Assembly (NCBI GenBank): GCA_900542835.1
Contig: UQPB01000015.1
Span: forward strand, 5,903-69,902
DNA length: 64,000 bases
Direction of reading: 5' to 3'
From: an uncultured Pelosinus sp.
GTDB taxonomy: Bacteria > Bacillota > Negativicutes > Sporomusales > Acetonemataceae
Under the pieces are notes generated by a model. That model had not been told where the DNA came from and ran no database searches. It worked only from the letters and a program-made list of their open reading frames with translations. Below, one piece after another: positions 1 to 8,962 of this stretch (its first letter is position 1; each line of letters starts with the position of its first letter). The position numbers were made by a program, and so were the translations under genes.

Positions 1-1231
1 GTTCATAGCCGGGCGATCCCTCATTTTCGGCTTTGATGGTACCAAACGGCAGATGCGGATCAGATTTCTTTACAATTGCCGGCGGTATTTCCTTCTGGTC
101 AGAAACCGTGATCTCGACCGTCTCCTTCAGCTTTTCCCGTCCGAAGACCGCAGCATAGATAGTGTCGCCTTTTACCTCGGTTCGCAGCATGATCGGGGAA
201 TCTGAGGAATTGACAAACTTAAAATCAATAATGCCGTAGGCCACGGTCGCATCGCGGCCCAGTCCAATATAGGAAAGAGGCTTGCCATGATTAAGGCGTT
301 CCTTGATATCCAGATTAGCCAGCAGAACTGCATTATAAACAGTTGACGAGACCTGGCAAATACCGCCGCCAATCCCCGGAACCAGCTCGCCGTCAAAAAA
401 CTCCAGCGCTTCCTGAAAGCCGCTCGCCGTATCCCTGGGGCCGACAATCTCATTAAAGGAAAAGACTTCCCCCGGCTGCAGGATCTGGCTGTTGATCTTA
501 TCCGCTGCCAGTTTAACATTGACTGAGCGTTTGACATCTCCGGTATTAAAGCGAGTGGAAAAAATTGATTGCATGACAACAATACCGGCTCGCCGCAAGG
601 AATCCGCAGTTACACTCGGTTCTACGTCCGTCAGCGGCATCGCCAAACGCAGGTCGCCGTCGCGGCAAAAAGCCTGCAGCAAAAGCTGCTTCAGATCTGA
701 ATCAAGCAGACGTCTGCCTTTGCTTTCAGGCACAATTCCGCCAGTAGCCAGACTTAGCGTCGCATTCGTGGGCGGCTGATCAAGCTGCTGCTTCCAGCCG
801 GCAATAATGACATCAAGCTTTTCCTCGTTAAGCGAAAGCTGCAGCGGCAATTGCTGCGCATAACGCTCCGCATTGCGGATGCTCTGAATGCGCTGCCACC
901 AGGAGCCGCTCCTGCCATACGCCCAGACATTTCTGGCTGTCGCGCCGACATCAATCCCCAGGTCGATAGCGTCAGCACTAACCGAATAGCGTTGTTCACC
1001 ATCATCCACATAAACAGTCTTCAGCCGGATTTGCTCATCCCAGTCAGCTAAAAACTCCGTCAATTCAGGCTGCGTCTTGCCGGCGACAATCCGGTCCTCC
1101 AGCATCACTCCAGCGTATACCTGCTCGTAAAACAGAGGATAAACAGCGAAAGCCAGACCTACGCTGACCAGCAGCAAAGGCACAAGCGTCATCACATATT
1201 TATTGCGCAGCTGGAGATTGGGCAGATTCAC
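1..1231 (-). CDS. VanW family protein, C-terminus beyond the window
   Basis: Reading the minus strand from a GTG at 1231 gives an open frame that runs off the window start (about 410 residues seen). It has an N-terminal membrane anchor (residues ~13-33), a poorly conserved middle, then the VanW signature around residues 235-300 (SFNEIVGPR, then GIGGGICQVSSTVYNAVLLA). The family, which includes the B. subtilis YoaR type, is envelope-associated and usually carries a peptidoglycan-binding-like domain before VanW and a G5 domain after it; a G5 domain may start at the cut edge. The biochemical function is not established. The start overlaps the rlmB stop (GTGA), with GGAGG about 11 bases upstream, so it is translationally coupled to rlmB and last in the visible operon. 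Confidence 0.82.
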   Translation of the reverse strand, partial: MNLPNLQLRNKYVMTLVPLLLVSVGLAFAVYPLFYEQVYAGVMLEDRIVAGKTQPELTEFLADWDEQIRLKTVYVDDGEQRYSVSADAIDLGIDVGATARNVWAYGRSGSWWQRIQSIRNAERYAQQLPLQLSLNEEKLDVIIAGWKQQLDQPPTNATLSLATGGIVPESKGRRLLDSDLKQLLLQAFCRDGDLRLAMPLTDVEPSVTADSLRRAGIVVMQSIFSTRFNTGDVKRSVNVKLAADKINSQILQPGEVFSFNEIVGPRDTASGFQEALEFFDGELVPGIGGGICQVSSTVYNAVLLANLDIKERLNHGKPLSYIGLGRDATVAYGIIDFKFVNSSDSPIMLRTEVKGDTIYAAVFGREKLKETVEITVSDQKEIPPAIVKKSDPHLPFGTIKAENEGSPGYE

Positions 1232-1974
1232 CTGGACTTCACCCTCCGTTGTCTCACCACTTCGTACAGCATAAGCGAACATGCCACCGAAGCATTCAGC
1301 GAGGAAATCTTACCCTGCATGGGAATCCTCACCAGCAGGTCGCACGATTCTTTAACCAGCCGCCCCAGTCCCTGCCCTTCGCCACCGACGACAATGACGA
1401 CCGGACCGGACAGATCAGCCTCAAAATACTCCTTTTCACCGCTCATATCGGCGCCGATAACCCAAAAGCCCTGCTTCTGCAGCTGCTTTATGGTTTGGAC
1501 TACGTTGCCAATGCGGGCGACTGGAACGTATTCAACAGCTCCGGCCGATGTCTTGGCAACGGTGCCAGACAAAGGGCAGCTGCGGCGTTTCGGTAAAAGT
1601 ACCCCGTGTACGCCGGCCGCGTCAGCGGTCCGCAGAATCGCGCCGACATTATGCGGATCTTCCAGTTCATCGAGCAATACCAGAAACGGCGGCTGCCCCT
1701 GCCCGGAAGCAGCGGCAAGAATATCCTCCAATTCGGCATATTCGACAGGCGCAACCGATGCGGCTACACTTTGATGCCTGACACCGCCGGCAATGGCGTC
1801 CAGCTTGCTTTTTTCCAGTTCCTGTACAATCACGCCCTGTTCCCTGGCCAGAGCCAGTATTTGTACAATCGACCCCTGCCGCTCCCCCTTGGCGACAAAA
1901 ATCCGATTTATGCTGCGGCCTCGCTTCAAAGCCTCCAAGACGCTGTTGCGGCCGGCAATATATTCTTCCGTCAT
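1228..1974 (-). CDS. rlmB: 23S rRNA (guanosine-2'-O-)-methyltransferase RlmB, TrmH/SpoU family
   Basis: About 248 residues. SpoU-family methylase: an N-terminal substrate-binding domain (EEYIAGRNSVLEAL, residues 3-16) followed by the SAM-binding trefoil-knot domain with LLDELEDPHNVGAILRTAD, the mid-domain VVGGEGQGL and the C-terminal IPMQGKISSLNASVA. RlmB methylates G2251 in the peptidyl-transferase region of 23S rRNA. I chose the ATG at 1974 over the in-frame one at 2001 because AAAGAGG lies five bases upstream and the protein then starts at the conserved EEYIAGRN. It sits after thyX with a gap of about 220 bases and overlaps the VanW gene by four bases. The RlmB rather than TrmH assignment rests on the N-terminal domain and synteny with cysS and mrnC. 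Confidence 0.93.
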   Translation of the reverse strand: MTEEYIAGRNSVLEALKRGRSINRIFVAKGERQGSIVQILALAREQGVIVQELEKSKLDAIAGGVRHQSVAASVAPVEYAELEDILAAASGQGQPPFLVLLDELEDPHNVGAILRTADAAGVHGVLLPKRRSCPLSGTVAKTSAGAVEYVPVARIGNVVQTIKQLQKQGFWVIGADMSGEKEYFEADLSGPVVIVVGGEGQGLGRLVKESCDLLVRIPMQGKISSLNASVACSLMLYEVVRQRRVKSR

Positions 1975-2195
1975 AATGACCTCTTTCCTGCCTGACGGCA
2001 TCTGCTTATTATGAATAGAGTTCTGGCAGGCAGCAATTTCCGCTTAGGCCGCTATTACTACAGTATATAAAGCAGTGCGTCCTGTCATGCCAAGGAATCG
2101 CGCCTCACCGTTATCGTTCTCCGGAAACTGCCTGTCCGCTGCTTTCCCCAAGCGATCCCTGCCTGCTTCTAAGCCGGGCAGGAATTGTGGTTTCG

Positions 2196-2837
2196 TCAGT
2201 TCGCCGCCGCCAGAAATGGCGCAAGCCAAGGCTCTTTTTCCAGCAGCAGGCCAGCCATTTTTTCAAGCATCTGCTTGATTTCCCACTGTGCTCCCGGCGT
2301 AGCCACCCGCTTCCGGTAAACGTCCAGGAATGAACGCAGATTCAGCGAAGTGACGAAATTTGTGCCAGCGCCACCGGGAAGAACAAAGCGGGCATCTTCT
2401 TTGTTCACGCCGGATGCCACCAGCTTATCGTACGATGCTTGAGCGCTTTTCATGGCTGTGAGAAACAGTTCATGCGCGGTCCCGTTGTTCGCAATGGTAG
2501 CGGGTAATACATAGTCAAAAATCCCTTCGGGATTTTTCACAGATTGTTCGGAAACATAACGCTGACTTTGCACCGACAGGCTGACACCGATGCGATGACG
2601 GCTGTACTGCGCCAGCAGCGTGCGGGAAACATTTTTGACGGCAAACGTCATATGACAATGTTCGACTACACTTAGATGCTTATTAGAAAGAATATGCTTA
2701 ATCAGTCGCAGCATGTCCTCTTCCGCCGGCTCCTGCTCATAAAGTTCAATCGGCGACAGGGGGCTATAGCAAGTCCGAGCCGCCACCCAAATCGTCTTCA
2801 TATATTCCGGGGTTTTGGATATGAGTTGTATTTCCAT
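2196..2837 (-). CDS. thyX: FAD-dependent thymidylate synthase ThyX
   Basis: About 213 residues. ThyX makes dTMP from dUMP using methylene-tetrahydrofolate, FAD and NADPH. The diagnostic flavin/dUMP loop is present as RHRIGVSLSVQSQRY; here eight residues lie between RHR and the Ser of SQRY, where the classical RHRx7S motif has seven. An upstream in-frame ATG at 2891 exists, but the ATG at 2837 has AAGGAGTG at ideal spacing and gives the normal N-terminus (MEIQLIS). It lies 50 bases after the mini-RNase III gene in the T-box-controlled operon. No thyA is visible in the window, so this may be the cell's only thymidylate synthase; that is inference. Confidence 0.95.
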   Translation of the reverse strand: MEIQLISKTPEYMKTIWVAARTCYSPLSPIELYEQEPAEEDMLRLIKHILSNKHLSVVEHCHMTFAVKNVSRTLLAQYSRHRIGVSLSVQSQRYVSEQSVKNPEGIFDYVLPATIANNGTAHELFLTAMKSAQASYDKLVASGVNKEDARFVLPGGAGTNFVTSLNLRSFLDVYRKRVATPGAQWEIKQMLEKMAGLLLEKEPWLAPFLAAAN

Positions 2838-2887
2838 ACTTCCACTCCTTATATCTAGACGCATTGCTTCCACTGACAATTTGTGCG

Positions 2888-3385
2888 TCATTTCTCCTTC
2901 GCTTGCGTGTTAACCGTAATTTCCCGGGTAATAATCGACAACGCCGCCGCCGCCAACTCGTCAAGACGCTGCCGCTGCTGATTTAAAAATAAATAACCCA
3001 GCAAGGACTCAAAACCTGTGCTGGAATGATAGTCCTGAACAGACGCGCTTTTCGGCACTCTCGATTTGGCGTTGCGCCCCCGACGGACAATTGCCGATTC
3101 CGCAGCGGTAAGCATCGGCTCCAACTGCCGCAGTACCCGCGCCTGCATCGTGGCGCAAACCGCTTTCGTCTCCAGCGCATGCAGCACCCGCACCTGCCGC
3201 CATTCATATCGCAGCAGTTCAGTACGAATATACAAGCTGAACCAGGCGTCACCGATATAGGCCAAAATCAGCGGGGGCATTTCATCCGGGCCGCCCGCGG
3301 CCGGAGCAGTGGAATCCTCCCCGGCCCGTTTCAGCGCCCCGGCCAGCAATGTTTGAAACTGGCTGAACTTCAATTTCGTTTCCAC
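2888..3385 (-). CDS. mrnC: Mini-ribonuclease III
   Basis: 165 residues from the GTG at 3385. It has the catalytic RNase III core only, with no dsRNA-binding domain: LAYIGDAWFSLYIR (~42-55) carries the acidic residue after the GD, and FESLLGYLFL (~124-133) is the second signature half. In B. subtilis mini-RNase III matures 23S rRNA ends. The gene follows cysS as in most Firmicutes and overlaps its end. The start is uncertain: a TTG at 3373 has GAGGTGG at good spacing and would overlap the cysS stop by only four bases (TTGA), shortening the protein by four residues. The roughly 35 residues before the core are longer than in the B. subtilis protein. Confidence 0.92.
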   Translation of the reverse strand: METKLKFSQFQTLLAGALKRAGEDSTAPAAGGPDEMPPLILAYIGDAWFSLYIRTELLRYEWRQVRVLHALETKAVCATMQARVLRQLEPMLTAAESAIVRRGRNAKSRVPKSASVQDYHSSTGFESLLGYLFLNQQRQRLDELAAAALSIITREITVNTQAKEK

Positions 3386-4812
3386 CTCACGCCCTGCGGG
3401 GTATCCTCAAGGACAATGCCAATTTCCGCCAGCCGTGAACGCAATTGGTCGGCAACGGCCCAATCCTTTTTCTGCCTTGCCTGCTGCCGCATTTCGATCA
3501 GCAGTTCAACCAGTTGCGCAACAAGCTCGCTGTCATGGGTAGCGGGCTGTTCCTGTTCAAGGCCAAAGATTCCCAGGACATCACCAATTAACAGATACGT
3601 TTCCTTAGCGGCAGCGAAAGCCGTCTGCTCGTGCAAACTGTTATCAGCCAACACCGCGTTTTGGTAAATATTTAATTCCTTCGCCAGACCAAAAAGGACG
3701 CTGATGGCCAGAGCGGTATTAAAATCATCATCCATCGCCGCGATAAACTCCGCTTTAGCCGCGGCAGCCGCCTGCGCCAGCGCTGTGCCCGCCGCACTCG
3801 CGCCGCTGCCGGCGATAGGATCAAGCGATTCCCACATTGACATAACCGTCTTCAGACGCTCTAAGCCGCGCTCGGCTTCCCGCAGCCGCTCGTCGCTAAA
3901 GTCGAGCGGACTGCGGTAGTGGGTCGATAAGATGAAAAACCGCAGCACACCGGGCGCAAAATGATCAAGAATATCTTTGACAAGAAAGAAATTCCCCAAT
4001 GACTTTGACATTTTCTCTTCATTAACTGTAATAAAACCGTTATGCAGCCAATAATGAACAAAGGGTTCGAGACCGGTAAAGGCTTCCGACTGGGCAATTT
4101 CATTTTCATGGTGCGGAAACACCAGATCACTGCCGCCACCGTGGAAGTCAAAACTGGATCCCAGGTACTGAAACGACATGGCTGAACATTCGATATGCCA
4201 GCCAGGGCGCCCTTTGCCCCAGAGGCTGTCCCAGGCAGGTTCGCCCGGCTTGGCGCTCTTCCAGAGGGCAAAATCCATCGGATGGCCTTTTCTCTCGTCT
4301 ACCTCGACCCTGGCACCGGCCTTCATATCATCAAGGGAACGACCGCTCAGCTTGCCGTAGCCGGAAAACTTTTCGACGCTGAAGTAAACGTCGCCGCCGG
4401 TTACATAAGCAAAGCCATCGTCGATCAGCTTGGCGACCATGTCAATGATTTGCTTCATATGTTCCGAGACGCGGGGGTAGACAGTCGCCCGCCGGATATT
4501 AAGGCGATCCATAACATCAAAATACGAGCTGATGTACCGGTTAGCGATTACATCCCAGGAAACGCCCTCCGTGTTGGCGGCATGGATAATTTTATCATCA
4601 ACATCGGTAAAGTTCTGGATATGGGTAACCTGATAACCACCGTACTCCAGATAGCGTCGGATAACGTCCCAGGTAATAAACGGCCGGGCGTTGCCGATGT
4701 GGGGATGATTATAAGGCGTTACTCCGCACACATACATCTTGACCCTGCCGGGCTCAAGCGGAACAAACTCTTCCTTCTTGCGTGTCAGTGTATTAAAGAC
4801 TTTGAGACTCAT
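3370..4812 (-). CDS. cysS: Cysteinyl-tRNA synthetase
   Basis: 480 residues, normal for the family. Class I aminoacyl-tRNA synthetase that charges tRNA-Cys. The HIGH-type motif appears as [11 protein letters not shown] and the KMSKS loop as [10 protein letters not shown]; the zinc-binding CGVTPYN near the N-terminus, WHIECSAM and the [10 protein letters not shown] segment are all present. The ATG at 4812 is chosen because GGAGGAACAAG precedes it, although the frame is open for 45 codons upstream inside cysE. It overlaps cysE by 20 bases and is directly downstream of it, under the T-box leader at 5471-5733, so its expression should respond to uncharged tRNA-Cys. Confidence 0.97.
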   Translation of the reverse strand: MSLKVFNTLTRKKEEFVPLEPGRVKMYVCGVTPYNHPHIGNARPFITWDVIRRYLEYGGYQVTHIQNFTDVDDKIIHAANTEGVSWDVIANRYISSYFDVMDRLNIRRATVYPRVSEHMKQIIDMVAKLIDDGFAYVTGGDVYFSVEKFSGYGKLSGRSLDDMKAGARVEVDERKGHPMDFALWKSAKPGEPAWDSLWGKGRPGWHIECSAMSFQYLGSSFDFHGGGSDLVFPHHENEIAQSEAFTGLEPFVHYWLHNGFITVNEEKMSKSLGNFFLVKDILDHFAPGVLRFFILSTHYRSPLDFSDERLREAERGLERLKTVMSMWESLDPIAGSGASAAGTALAQAAAAAKAEFIAAMDDDFNTALAISVLFGLAKELNIYQNAVLADNSLHEQTAFAAAKETYLLIGDVLGIFGLEQEQPATHDSELVAQLVELLIEMRQQARQKKDWAVADQLRSRLAEIGIVLEDTPQGVRWKRN

Positions 4813-5446
4813 CTTGTTCCTCCTCCAGTTTGTCCATCCGCTGCTGCAGCCGGCGCAGCTCCTCCTGCAGGCAGGACAGCGATTCACTGACCGGATCAGG
4901 CAGGCGGTCGTGCCGCAGGTCAATTTTTTCACCGTGTCGGGCCACAACTTTTCCGGGAATGCCGACCACTGTCGAGCAAGGCGGAACGCTGCTCAGGACC
5001 ACCGAACCGGCGCCGATCTTTGAATTCTCGCCTACCGTAAACGATCCCAGCACTTTCGCTCCGGACGCGATGACAACATTATCGCCGATTGTCGGATGCC
5101 GTTTGCCTTTTTCCTTGCCGGTTCCCCCCAGCGTAACCCCCTGATACAGGGTTACATTTTCACCGACTTCCGCCGTTTCTCCAATGACAATGCCCATGCC
5201 ATGGTCAATAAAAAATCCACCGCCGATTTTCGCGCCGGGATGAATTTCAATACCGGTGAGAAACCGGCTGAAGGTTTGAATCAACCGCGGCACAATGACC
5301 CAGTCGCGCAGATAAAAATAATGGGCGATCCGGTGCAACCAAAGCGCATGCAGACCGGGATAGCAAAGAATAACCTCCAGCACGCTCTTCGCCGCCGGAT
5401 CGCGTTCAAAGATTACCTTAATATCTCTCTTAATTCGCGAAAACAT
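4793..5446 (-). CDS. cysE: Serine O-acetyltransferase
   Basis: 217 residues. It acetylates L-serine with acetyl-CoA, the first committed step of cysteine synthesis. An N-terminal helical part with [28 protein letters not shown] residues (17-40, typical of SAT) is followed by a left-handed beta-helix of hexapeptide repeats containing the active-site region [17 protein letters not shown] and then VTLGGTGK. The C-terminal ~35 residues are charged and probably coiled. It is the first gene after the T-box leader and overlaps cysS, so cysteine supply and tRNA-Cys charging share one control signal. It is the short, bacterial-Firmicute form rather than the longer E. coli form. Confidence 0.96.
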   Translation of the reverse strand: MFSRIKRDIKVIFERDPAAKSVLEVILCYPGLHALWLHRIAHYFYLRDWVIVPRLIQTFSRFLTGIEIHPGAKIGGGFFIDHGMGIVIGETAEVGENVTLYQGVTLGGTGKEKGKRHPTIGDNVVIASGAKVLGSFTVGENSKIGAGSVVLSSVPPCSTVVGIPGKVVARHGEKIDLRHDRLPDPVSESLSCLQEELRRLQQRMDKLEEEQDESQSL

Positions 5447-5470
5447 TCTCCATCCCCTTCATTATTTTCT

Positions 5471-5511
5471 AAAAACAGAAAAAGACCACCGCCTCTGTAC
5501 AGAGGCGGTGG
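5471..5511 (-). terminator. T-box-controlled intrinsic terminator
   Basis: Perfect 10-bp stem (5486-5495 with 5502-5511, loop TGTACA) followed on the minus strand by TCTTTTTCTGTTTTT. It is mutually exclusive with the T-box antiterminator because its 5' arm begins right after the GGAACCGCGG element. Confidence 0.92.
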
Positions 5512-5733
5512 TCCGCGGTTCCACTCTGCTTGGGCGGCCATGCCGCCCCGCTCAACATTGATAACGGCTGTCGCCGTGACGGCATACTCGATTCTGCCGT
5601 CCTGCTCCGGAGCGCACTTCAACACACTTTCTCCGTAGGCGCTCTCAGCCGGCGACGCCAGTCTCTGTCGGAGTATCCATGCGTTTACTCTTCTCCCTCA
5701 TCACATTTGGGGAAATGAAAGTTTATCAAAGTT
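5471..5733 (-). promoter_or_regulatory. T-box riboregulator upstream of cysE-cysS
   Basis: On the minus strand the leader contains the T-box proper, AGAGTGGAACCGCGG (5513-5527), which matches the consensus that base-pairs with the acceptor end of uncharged tRNA. It is followed at once by a perfect 10-bp terminator stem and a U-run. The 5' part has the AGTA-type element of stem I (GAAGAGTAAACG near 5681-5697). A UGC triplet at 5614-5616 lies where the specifier codon is expected, which fits a tRNA-Cys sensor; this placement is inference from the downstream genes. When tRNA-Cys is uncharged, the antiterminator forms and cysE, cysS, mrnC, thyX and rlmB are transcribed. Confidence 0.9.
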
Positions 5734-5739
5734 GTTGTA

Positions 5740-5769
5740 ATTATAGCGAATGGACAAATCATTTGTCAA
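5740..5769 (-). promoter_or_regulatory. Sigma-A-type promoter of the cysES operon
   Basis: On the minus strand, TTGACA (5764-5769) and TATAAT (5740-5745) are both exact consensus, 18 bases apart. Transcription would start near 5733 and run into the T-box leader. This separates cysES from the upstream gltX gene. Confidence 0.85.
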
Positions 5770-5798
5770 CTGCTTTATCAGTGAGGCTGCCGCGACAA

Positions 5799-7268
5799 TC
5801 AGCCTTTTAGCAAAGACGGGAAATCGCCAAGCCGGGCCAAAACCTTTTCCCGGCCCAGAAGCGGAATGATCTGATCAAGATCAGGCCCGTGCACCTGGCC
5901 GGTGAGGCTAACCCGCAGCGGCATGTACACCTTTTTACCGCCAAGCTTTGTCTCCTTAACTATGCTTTTCAGCAGCCCTCTCACCGCTGTGTCGTCCAGT
6001 TCCGGCAATGCCTCAAGCCTGCGGGCAAACAACTCAATAACGCCGGCAGCGTCCGGATCAAGCAGTACCTGACGGGCCGCCTCGTCTTCAAGTGCAACCT
6101 GTTCAGCAAAAAACAGTGCCGCCACATCGGTGATTTGAGCCGCATAACTGATATACTCCCGCACCGCGGCCACGACTTTTTCCAGCCAGGCCAGTTCGAC
6201 CGCATCAACAGACGGGGAGACAAAGCCGGCTGCCTGCAAATGCGGCAAAGCCAGTTCGGTTAGCTCCGCGTCCGATAATTTTTTCATATATTGTGCATTG
6301 AGCCAATTTAATTTATCAATATCAAAAACAGCCGGATTCTTGGCAACCCTGTCCATTGAAAATTGCCCGATCAGTTCTTCCACTGTAAAAATTTCCTGTT
6401 CACCGGCCGGCGACCAGCCCAAGAGAGCAAGAAAATTGACAATCGCTTCCGGCAAATAACCAAGCTGGCGGTATTGGTCGACAGAAGTTGCGCCATGCCG
6501 CTTGCTCATTTTGGCTTTATCCTTGCCCAGGATCAGCGAAACGTGCCCAAAAACAGGTGGTGTAAAGCCCAGCGCCTGGTATAAAAGGATTTGACGGGGC
6601 GTATTCGATAAATGCTCTTCCGCCCGGATGACATGACTGATTTGCATCATTGCGTCATCCACGACAACGGCATAATTGTAGACGGGAAAGCCGTCTGACT
6701 TGACAATAACGAAATCGCCCACCCCGTCAGATTCAAAGCTGACAGTCCCCCGTACAAGGTCACTAAATACAATCTGCTGATGCTCAGGAACGTGGAGGCG
6801 AACAACAGGCTTGCGTCCGGAAGCCGCCAGTTCCTGTTGACGATCAGGCGATAAATGACGACAATGTCCGGCGTACCGGGGGGTCTCGCCGCGATTCAGC
6901 TGCTGCTGACGCTCCGCCTCCAGTTCTTCCTCACCGCAATAGCAGTAATAGGCTTTGCCGCTATCAATTAGCTGGCGTGTACAGCGCTGATAGAGTTCAA
7001 GCCTCTCTGTCTGACGGTAAGGACCATATGCGCCGCCGGTATCCGGACCCTCGTCCCAGTCAATCCCCAGCCAGCGCAAGGCCTTCATAATATTCTCTTC
7101 CGATTCCCTGCTGGAACGCTCCAGATCCGTGTCCTCTACGCGCAGGACCAGTTGACCGCCGTAACGCTTGGCCAGCAGCCAGTTAAACAATGCGGATCGC
7201 GCGCCGCCGATATGAAACGGTCCGGTGGGGCTTGGTGCAAACCGTACCCGGAAATTCTCTTGCTGCAT
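5799..7268 (-). CDS. gltX: Glutamyl-tRNA synthetase
   Basis: 489 residues. Class I synthetase charging tRNA-Glu. The HIGH motif is RFAPSPTGPFHIGGARSALF at the N-terminus and the KMSKR loop is DKAKMSKRHGATSVD; the C-terminal anticodon-binding helical cage is complete (GGKKVYMPLRVSLTG). The ATG at 7268 is preferred over 7292 because GGAGGAG lies about nine bases upstream and homologues start just before the RFAPSPTG motif. A separate glutaminyl-tRNA synthetase lies at 11396-13057, so this enzyme need not mischarge tRNA-Gln; whether it is discriminating cannot be read by eye. Confidence 0.97.
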   Translation of the reverse strand: MQQENFRVRFAPSPTGPFHIGGARSALFNWLLAKRYGGQLVLRVEDTDLERSSRESEENIMKALRWLGIDWDEGPDTGGAYGPYRQTERLELYQRCTRQLIDSGKAYYCYCGEEELEAERQQQLNRGETPRYAGHCRHLSPDRQQELAASGRKPVVRLHVPEHQQIVFSDLVRGTVSFESDGVGDFVIVKSDGFPVYNYAVVVDDAMMQISHVIRAEEHLSNTPRQILLYQALGFTPPVFGHVSLILGKDKAKMSKRHGATSVDQYRQLGYLPEAIVNFLALLGWSPAGEQEIFTVEELIGQFSMDRVAKNPAVFDIDKLNWLNAQYMKKLSDAELTELALPHLQAAGFVSPSVDAVELAWLEKVVAAVREYISYAAQITDVAALFFAEQVALEDEAARQVLLDPDAAGVIELFARRLEALPELDDTAVRGLLKSIVKETKLGGKKVYMPLRVSLTGQVHGPDLDQIIPLLGREKVLARLGDFPSLLKG

Positions 7269-7290
7269 AAAACAAATCTCCTCCAACATC

Positions 7291-7323
7291 ACAAAATTAA
7301 AACGCCCGGCATGTGCCGGGCGT
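7291..7323 (-). terminator. Intrinsic terminator after the small secreted protein
   Basis: Stem ACGCCCGGC with GCCGGGCGT (7302-7323, short loop), followed on the minus strand by TTTTAATTTTGTG. It lies between the small secreted-protein gene and gltX, only about 25 bases before the gltX start. Confidence 0.85.
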
Positions 7324-7338
7324 CATACATTCCTCCGC

Positions 7339-7608
7339 TTAGCGGTGGACCTTCAGAACAAACAGTCCGCCGACAATATCAGGAACCAACACCGTCGCTT
7401 CGGAATCGTTGGTGCTGATTGCCGGAACAGCTCCATCTGTCTGGATTTTCAATCGCCAGACCATGTTATTATTGTACCACATCTCACCAGAAAACAAACC
7501 GCCATTTTCCGGCGACACATGAATGTTCAGCTTCCAGTCTGCCGCGAACGCGGTTGTCGTCAGGCTGAGCCAGGCAAGGATAACGGCCAGGCCAATCCGT
7601 TTACGCAT
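7339..7608 (-). CDS. Small secreted protein of unknown function
   Basis: 89 residues from the ATG at 7608 (GGGGTGA upstream; three further codons are open to 7617). An N-terminal Sec signal peptide is clear: MRKRIGLAVILAWLSL followed by TTTAFAADW, with likely cleavage after AFA. The mature part (~65 residues) is rich in Val, Asn and Trp and lacks cysteines. I recognise no domain. It sits alone between ispF and gltX with its own downstream terminator. In a two-membraned cell it would be periplasmic or surface-exposed. Confidence 0.7.
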   Translation of the reverse strand: MRKRIGLAVILAWLSLTTTAFAADWKLNIHVSPENGGLFSGEMWYNNNMVWRLKIQTDGAVPAISTNDSEATVLVPDIVGGLFVLKVHR

Positions 7609-7690
7609 CGTATTCACCCCGTCTTTTCACAACCGTTTAATGTAGATGAGTATATGAATACTATGCCTGGTCTTTGAAAGATTTATACGA

Positions 7691-8179
7691 TTAATCTTGA
7701 CTGCCGCCAAGCAATGACGCAATCGCATAAGCGGAAATGCCTTCCTGTCGGCCGACAAAGCCCAGCCTCTCGCTAGTTGTAGCCTTAACATTCACTCTGT
7801 CGGCAGATACGCGCAGCGTCCTGGCAATATTATCACGCATCAAGGGGATAAACGCGGCCAGTTTCGGCTGCTCCGCCGCAATCGTCGCATCAATATTATT
7901 GACACGCCAGCCCTTTTCCACCAGACGGGTTTCCACCTGTTCAAGCAGCCAAAGGCTGGAGACCCCTTTATAGCGCATATCGTTGTCGGGAAACAATTTG
8001 CCGATATCGCCCATAGCGGCGGCGCCAAGCAAGGCGTCCTTGATCGCGTGCAGCAGCACGTCCGCATCCGAGTGACCGACTAAACCCATTGCATGCGGAA
8101 TCTCCACGCCGCCCAAAATTAACTTTCTGCCGGCTGCCAGTTGATGAACATCATAACCAATACCAAATCGAATATCCAA
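7691..8179 (-). CDS. ispF: 2-C-methyl-D-erythritol 2,4-cyclodiphosphate synthase
   Basis: About 162 residues, the family's normal size. IspF cyclises CDP-methylerythritol 2-phosphate in the MEP isoprenoid pathway. Seen: GIGYDVHQL (zinc ligands Asp and His), GHSDADVLLHAIKDALLGA and KATTSERLGFVGRQEGISAYA at the C-terminus. The TTG at 8179 is preferred: GGGGTGA lies five bases upstream and the protein then starts at DIRFGIGYDVH. The frame is open to 8224 inside ispD. It follows ispD almost without gap, the standard ispD-ispF pair, so the two are surely co-transcribed. Confidence 0.95.
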   Translation of the reverse strand: MDIRFGIGYDVHQLAAGRKLILGGVEIPHAMGLVGHSDADVLLHAIKDALLGAAAMGDIGKLFPDNDMRYKGVSSLWLLEQVETRLVEKGWRVNNIDATIAAEQPKLAAFIPLMRDNIARTLRVSADRVNVKATTSERLGFVGRQEGISAYAIASLLGGSQD

Positions 8180-8184
8180 ACCCT

Positions 8185-8871
8185 TCACCCCATTCTGCGG
8201 GACAGCAGCGCTTCCGCCAGACACACGTCCTCGCCGGTTGTAATTTTGAGATTTTCATAACCGCCGTTAACCAATTTGATGCGTACGCCTAAACGTTCGA
8301 CCAGCGAAGCGTCGTCGGTACCCAGATAGCCGTCAGCCGCCGCCTGCGCATAGGCTTGCCGCAACAGCCGGGCGGCAAATGCCTGCGGTGTTTGAATCGC
8401 CCAGAGCAGGCTGCGGTCGGGAGTGCCTGTAACAAAGCCGTCGGCATTAACGGTTTTAATCGTATCTTTTACCGGCGCGGCCAAACCAGCGGCGCCAAAG
8501 GAGCGGGCCGCCGCCAGAACCTCGCTGACCTGTTGCGGCAGCACCAGCGGCCGGGCACCGTCATGCACCAGAATAAACTCCGCATCCTCCGGTACTGCCG
8601 CCAGTGCATTGGCAACCGAATACTGGCGTTCACTGCCGCCGGCCACGAGCCTGAAAGGCTTGCCAAGCGCAAGGCTGCCGGCAAGCTCCGTCAGCGCCGC
8701 CAGCTGCGCCGGAGCGGAGACAATAATCAGCCCGTCGACCTCAGGGCAGGCGGCGATGGCATACAGACTGCGAGCCAGCACCGGCAGCCCGTTTAACAAA
8801 ATGAACTGTTTGTTCAGACCGCCGCCCATCCGGCTGCCGGAACCGGCCGCAGCGATAATCGCATAAATCAT
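8185..8871 (-). CDS. ispD: 2-C-methyl-D-erythritol 4-phosphate cytidylyltransferase
   Basis: 228 residues. IspD couples CTP with methylerythritol 4-phosphate in the MEP pathway. The nucleotide-binding start IIAAAGSGSRMG(GG)LNKQF has the expected Arg and Lys; VHDGARPLV, APVKDTIK, WAIQTPQAF and TDDASLVE are all canonical. The ATG at 8871 has a purine-rich site upstream. It is immediately followed by ispF. The upstream PIN-TRAM gene is separated by about 165 bases containing two strong hairpins, so ispDF probably starts its own transcript. Confidence 0.96.
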   Translation of the reverse strand: MIYAIIAAAGSGSRMGGGLNKQFILLNGLPVLARSLYAIAACPEVDGLIIVSAPAQLAALTELAGSLALGKPFRLVAGGSERQYSVANALAAVPEDAEFILVHDGARPLVLPQQVSEVLAAARSFGAAGLAAPVKDTIKTVNADGFVTGTPDRSLLWAIQTPQAFAARLLRQAYAQAAADGYLGTDDASLVERLGVRIKLVNGGYENLKITTGEDVCLAEALLSRRMG

Positions 8872-8927
8872 GATACACTTCCCCCTTGCACTGCAGCATG
8901 GAACGAGCCCAATTTACCGCCACGCAC

Positions 8928-8961
8928 AGCGTGACCGGATTAAGGTTAATCCGGTCACGCT
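8928..8961. repeat. Perfect 15-bp inverted repeat (hairpin 1)
   Basis: Arms 8928-8942 and 8947-8961 are perfectly complementary with a four-base loop (AGGT). There is no U-run on either side, so it is not a classical terminator on its own. It is adjacent to hairpin 2, two bases away. Confidence 0.8.
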
Positions 8962-8962
8962 A

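Noticed and set aside
2044..2229. 61-codon frame between rlmB and thyX
   Set aside because: It overlaps the thyX 3' end in another frame and has no ribosome site; the gap shows only a weak hairpin.
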